Assembly: GCA_002839375.1 (NCBI GenBank) | Contig: PGXY01000011.1 | Location: 248,001 to 312,000 of the forward strand | DNA length: 64,000 bases | Direction of reading: 5' to 3' | From: Spirochaetae bacterium HGW-Spirochaetae-1 | Lineage (GTDB): Bacteria > Spirochaetota > UBA4802 > UBA5550 | Shown here: positions 61,479 to 64,000 of the stretch, piece by piece | How positions within the stretch are numbered: position 1 is the stretch's first letter | Layout: each line of letters begins with the position of its first letter | Program-made: the position numbers and the translations under genes | Notes under the pieces: model-generated | The model's input: only the letters and a program-made list of their open reading frames with translations | Databases searched by the model: none | What the model was told of the DNA's origin: nothing

Positions 61479-62168
61479 TTATTTCCCCCGCGCCGTTTCC
61501 GCATCGGATTTTCTTGCATAAAAAGGATGGATTGTTGAATAGTGGGCCTTATTTCCCCCGGTTTTATATTTTTTTAATACCAATTCGAGGATAGCGCCGC
61601 CTGAAGGAATAAAATTATCCAGGTGCCGGTGATTTTTCAGAATTTCATCGACGATTGCGCCGTAGGGGACGATCCCGTCTCCGGCACACCATGTACGCGC
61701 GGCAGGATCGGCCTTTTGCAGAAGCTCTTCCATGCCGTAATCGCCGGGCGGAACCAGCTCCACCGTTTCCCCGGGCTGCTCGCCGTGCCCGTACAGGGCT
61801 CCGAACACTCGTTTTTTTCTGGCATCGAAGGCGATAAGAATCTGCTCTCCCGGCGATGCCGGCACCGAGGAGGCATAGAGCTCGTGGGTCTTTATCCCGA
61901 GGAGCGGGATATTCAAAATCTGGGCCAGCATCCTTGCCGTTGTTACGGCAATGCGGATACCCGTGAATGAGCCTGGCCCGATACCGGCGGCGATGAGATC
62001 GATGCTGCTCAGGTCAATGCGGGCCTCGTTCAGCAGCTTTTTCATGTTCTGGAAAATGGTGGCGGAATGAGTTCTATCCACTGTTTCATGGTGCATGAAG
62101 ACATCAGCTTCCCTGCCGAGAATGATGAATTCCAGCGGTGTTGCCGTATCAAAGATCAGGATATTCAA
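61479..62168 (-). CDS. tsaB: tRNA threonylcarbamoyladenosine biosynthesis protein TsaB
   Basis: Non-catalytic partner of TsaD in making the t6A modification of ANN-decoding tRNAs. Recognised from MNILIFDTATPLEF, the HSATIFQNMKKLL helix and the conserved IAAGIGPGSFTGIRIA loop. At 229 residues the length is typical. Its start lies 20 bases inside tsaE, so the two are translationally coupled. tsaC and tsaD are not in the window. Confidence 0.95.
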   Translation of the reverse strand: MNILIFDTATPLEFIILGREADVFMHHETVDRTHSATIFQNMKKLLNEARIDLSSIDLIAAGIGPGSFTGIRIAVTTARMLAQILNIPLLGIKTHELYASSVPASPGEQILIAFDARKKRVFGALYGHGEQPGETVELVPPGDYGMEELLQKADPAARTWCAGDGIVPYGAIVDEILKNHRHLDNFIPSGGAILELVLKKYKTGGNKAHYSTIHPFYARKSDAETARGK

Positions 62169-62577
62169 TGGTTATGCTCCTGGTATTCTCGTCGATGTAA
62201 TCAATGAAGATTCTGTGGGAATTTTCCGGCAGCCTGTTTCCCGCGTTTCCCGCCCATTCGATCACGGCCACGCCGTCTCCTTCCCAGTATTCCTCAAAGA
62301 AGAGATTGTCGAATTCGTCATCGCGTTCGATGCGGTAAAGATCAAAATGATGCAGGGGCAGTGGCCCTTCATAGGATTCCAGCAGTGTGAAAGTCGGGCT
62401 GGTGATATCATCCTCGATGCCCATGCCCAGGGCGATGCCCTTGGCGATAATTGTTTTTCCTGCGCCCAGATTGCCATGCAGGGCGAATACATCGCCTTTT
62501 TTTGCCTGTCTGCCGATTTCGCGGAAAAATTCAAGGGTTTCCTCCGCTGAATGGGTGACGATGGTCTCTTTTTTCAT
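62149..62577 (-). CDS. tsaE: tRNA t6A biosynthesis ATPase TsaE
   Basis: Small P-loop ATPase that drives the TsaB-TsaD-TsaE cycle. Walker A is GNLGAGKTIIAKGI, followed by ITSPTFTLLESYEG and HHFDLYRIE, then AVIEWAGNA. Its 142 residues match the family. First gene of the tsaE-tsaB pair; its promoter would lie in the gap shared with the TetR gene. Confidence 0.95.
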   Translation of the reverse strand: MKKETIVTHSAEETLEFFREIGRQAKKGDVFALHGNLGAGKTIIAKGIALGMGIEDDITSPTFTLLESYEGPLPLHHFDLYRIERDDEFDNLFFEEYWEGDGVAVIEWAGNAGNRLPENSHRIFIDYIDENTRSITIEYPDL

Positions 62578-62627
62578 ATGATAGTTATTCAGAATTACAT
62601 AAAATAATTGAAATAATAAACGCCATT

Positions 62628-62699
62628 TTGTATTATAACATAATATTATACAATTGAAATTCTTTTATACAACCGTTCTGTGCATGCGATTGTATAAAA
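62628..62699. promoter_or_regulatory. Four-part TTGTATAA-type operator array
   Basis: Two inverted-repeat pairs share one half-site: TTGTATTATA / TATTATACAA (62628-62637, 62644-62653) and TTTTATACAA / TTGTATAAAA (62663-62672, 62690-62699). They sit between divergent tsaE and the TetR-family gene, so the regulator may bind here to control itself. AT-richness makes chance matches more likely. Confidence 0.4.
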
Positions 62700-62808
62700 C
62701 AGAACAGCTTTTGCAATCATGATTTAGTGCTTGATTATTTGTTCAAAAGCTGGCAGAAGTGCAAAAAAAAGAATAAATCAGAATAAATGTTGAGGAGTAA
62801 ACAATCAA

Positions 62809-63405
62809 ATGATGGTTAAAAAGGAAGATAAAATACAGAAAAAGAAAAAAATCATCATAGATGCCCTGAAGGTACGTCTGAGGAACGATGTATACTCAAA
62901 AATAACGGTTCAGGATATTGCCGATGAGGCCGGGTTCTCCAAGGGTGGAGTGCTTCATTATTTTGCAACAAAAGAGGATATCTACCTGTCGCTCATCGAG
63001 GATATTTTTAATGAGTTTGATGTTGCCCACCGTCAGATTCTTCAGATGGGTCTGGAAGCCGACTCCATGGCGCCCATGTCGGCACTGGTTGGCGTCGAGA
63101 ATTTTATCCTCGATAAAACCAATATTCGGATAATTATCAACCTCATTCTCTACGCCTTCGAAGATGAGAAAATACTCAAAATACTGAAAACTTACATAAG
63201 TCGTCTCAGAATATTTTATGATAATATCATCATCAATGACAGAAAATCCGTACCCACACGGCGTCGTTCCGATCTCGATGTTAAATATCTCTCACGTATT
63301 GTACAGACCATCGTAATCTTCATCGGCATTCTCGAATCCATAGATCCCATTGAACTGGACCATGTGGAGATTGTAAAGTATGTTACATCCCTTTTAAAAG
63401 CGTAA
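62809..63405 (+). CDS. TetR-family transcription regulator
   Basis: A 198-residue TetR-type regulator. The helix-turn-helix is ITVQDIADEAGFSKGGVLHYFATKEDIYL (the recognition helix starts KGGVLHYF). The remaining helices form a ligand-binding/dimer domain without a recognised signature. GAGGAG lies 11 bases before the first ATG, with a second ATG directly after it. The DUF115 gene starts 15 bases after its stop and could be co-regulated. Confidence 0.92.
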   Translation: MMVKKEDKIQKKKKIIIDALKVRLRNDVYSKITVQDIADEAGFSKGGVLHYFATKEDIYLSLIEDIFNEFDVAHRQILQMGLEADSMAPMSALVGVENFILDKTNIRIIINLILYAFEDEKILKILKTYISRLRIFYDNIIINDRKSVPTRRRSDLDVKYLSRIVQTIVIFIGILESIDPIELDHVEIVKYVTSLLKA

Positions 63406-63420
63406 CATGTACTGAGTTCA

Positions 63421-64000
63421 ATGATCGACAAGGGGATACTGTATTCAAATCTCAATAGCGGGCTTATTTTTGAGCGGTTTTCCGCCTTTGAAAGAAATCT
63501 GGAAAAAAACCTGCCCTATATCCGGCGGCATGGTGGACTTCAGGGAATCATGCCCCTTCTGGCAGGCAAACATGTTATTATCGCCGGGGCGGGCCCTTCC
63601 CTGGAAAAGGATCTGCATTTTTTGAAAAAATATCAGTTCCGCCGGGAGCTCGTCATTATTTCCACGGATATGGCCCTCAGGCCCCTTGTGCGCAACGGGA
63701 TAGTTCCCGGATTCGTCATTTCCTGCGAAACGACTCCTGTGGATTTTTTCGGAGGACTTGATACGAGGAAGATGCGGCTCCTGGCGTTTACCTGCATGTC
63801 CGGGATCAATGTGCGGAAATGGGGGGGGGAAATGCATTTTTATAACTGGATGCTTCACGAGGAGCCCTTTAGCGCGTTATGGGAAAAGGCCGGGAAGGAG
63901 CTGGGATTTGTCGCTACGGCGAGCCTGGTCACCACGCAGGCCGTGGCCATAGCCCTGGGGTGCGGCATCCAATCGCTTCTCCTCTGTGGAAACGATATGG
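63421..64000 (+). CDS. Second DUF115 / MptE-like protein, 3' end missing
   Basis: The frame is open from ATG 63421 through the window edge (193 codons visible). The glycine loop VIIAGAGPSLEKDLHFL at ~50-66 and the strand LVIISTDMALRPLVRNGIVPGF match the protein at 5422-7296. Next comes ISCETTPVDFF in place of the other's AVDPQ strand. LGFVATASLVTTQAVAIALG and LLLCGND follow, matching the other's NAFDLARRLG and LTGQDLA parts. It has far fewer residues before the core (~50 against ~228), so it is a shorter subtype. It follows the TetR gene by 15 bases. Sugar or pterin substrate unknown. Confidence 0.8.
   Translation, partial: MIDKGILYSNLNSGLIFERFSAFERNLEKNLPYIRRHGGLQGIMPLLAGKHVIIAGAGPSLEKDLHFLKKYQFRRELVIISTDMALRPLVRNGIVPGFVISCETTPVDFFGGLDTRKMRLLAFTCMSGINVRKWGGEMHFYNWMLHEEPFSALWEKAGKELGFVATASLVTTQAVAIALGCGIQSLLLCGNDM

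Overview
The window is most likely chromosomal DNA of a motile, free-living member of the Spirochaetota, perhaps on the Leptospirales side. This is inference from gene content: two MptE-like (DUF115) proteins, a Helicase_C_3 protein of the kind that partners XPB-type helicases, a PilZ-like protein resembling a leptospiral family, large sensor/chemotaxis proteins, and several lipoproteins with short N-terminal signal peptides. No rRNA is present, so the lineage is not proven. No CRISPR array, insertion sequence, prophage or origin was recognised.

Layout. 1-5.2 kb: an edge-truncated Helicase_C_3 protein, a signal peptidase I with an unusual N-terminal extension, a PASTA-containing penicillin-binding protein, and abutting Gln and Lys tRNAs. 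5.4-10.1 kb: a DUF115 protein, then hom-thrC on the minus strand behind a promoter and a candidate three-way-junction leader RNA. 10.1-22.4 kb: a chemoreceptor with a cysteine cluster, a glycosyltransferase, a tandem MshEN-like protein, a nitrilase-fold protein, an ECF sigma factor, a SNF2/RapA-like helicase and a PAS/GGDEF/EAL protein. 22.6-25.2 kb: a papain-family protease, a chagasin-like lipoprotein inhibitor and a receiver-less CheB. 25.2-29.9 kb: icmF, a cobalamin adenosyltransferase and an alpha/beta hydrolase.

29.9-38 kb is the accessory region. It has a long repeat- and hairpin-rich stretch, an MNT/HEPN toxin-antitoxin-like pair between copies of a 21-bp direct repeat, a pRiA4b ORF-3 family protein, three enzymes or lipoproteins and a lipoprotein-7TM-AraC regulator. 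38.3-50 kb: a second chemoreceptor, mutS2, a Gld-like ABC exporter operon with a DUF4340 protein, and lon. 50-64 kb is mostly core: adk, an HD-GYP response regulator, a hybrid histidine kinase, tRNAs, dnaX-ybaB-recR, der, a histone H1-like basic protein, a PilZ-like protein, tsaE-tsaB, a TetR regulator and a second, truncated DUF115 protein.

Two themes run through the window. One is cyclic-di-GMP: EAL and HD-GYP enzymes plus possible MshEN and PilZ receptors. The other is cell-envelope sensing: two chemoreceptors, CheB, a hybrid kinase and the 7TM-AraC protein. The best leads for undescribed biology are the hom-thrC leader RNA, the protease-inhibitor pair, the lipoprotein-7TM-AraC protein, and a six-helix membrane module shared by a chemoreceptor and the GGDEF/EAL protein. 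All functions are assigned by reading motifs by eye; no database search was run.
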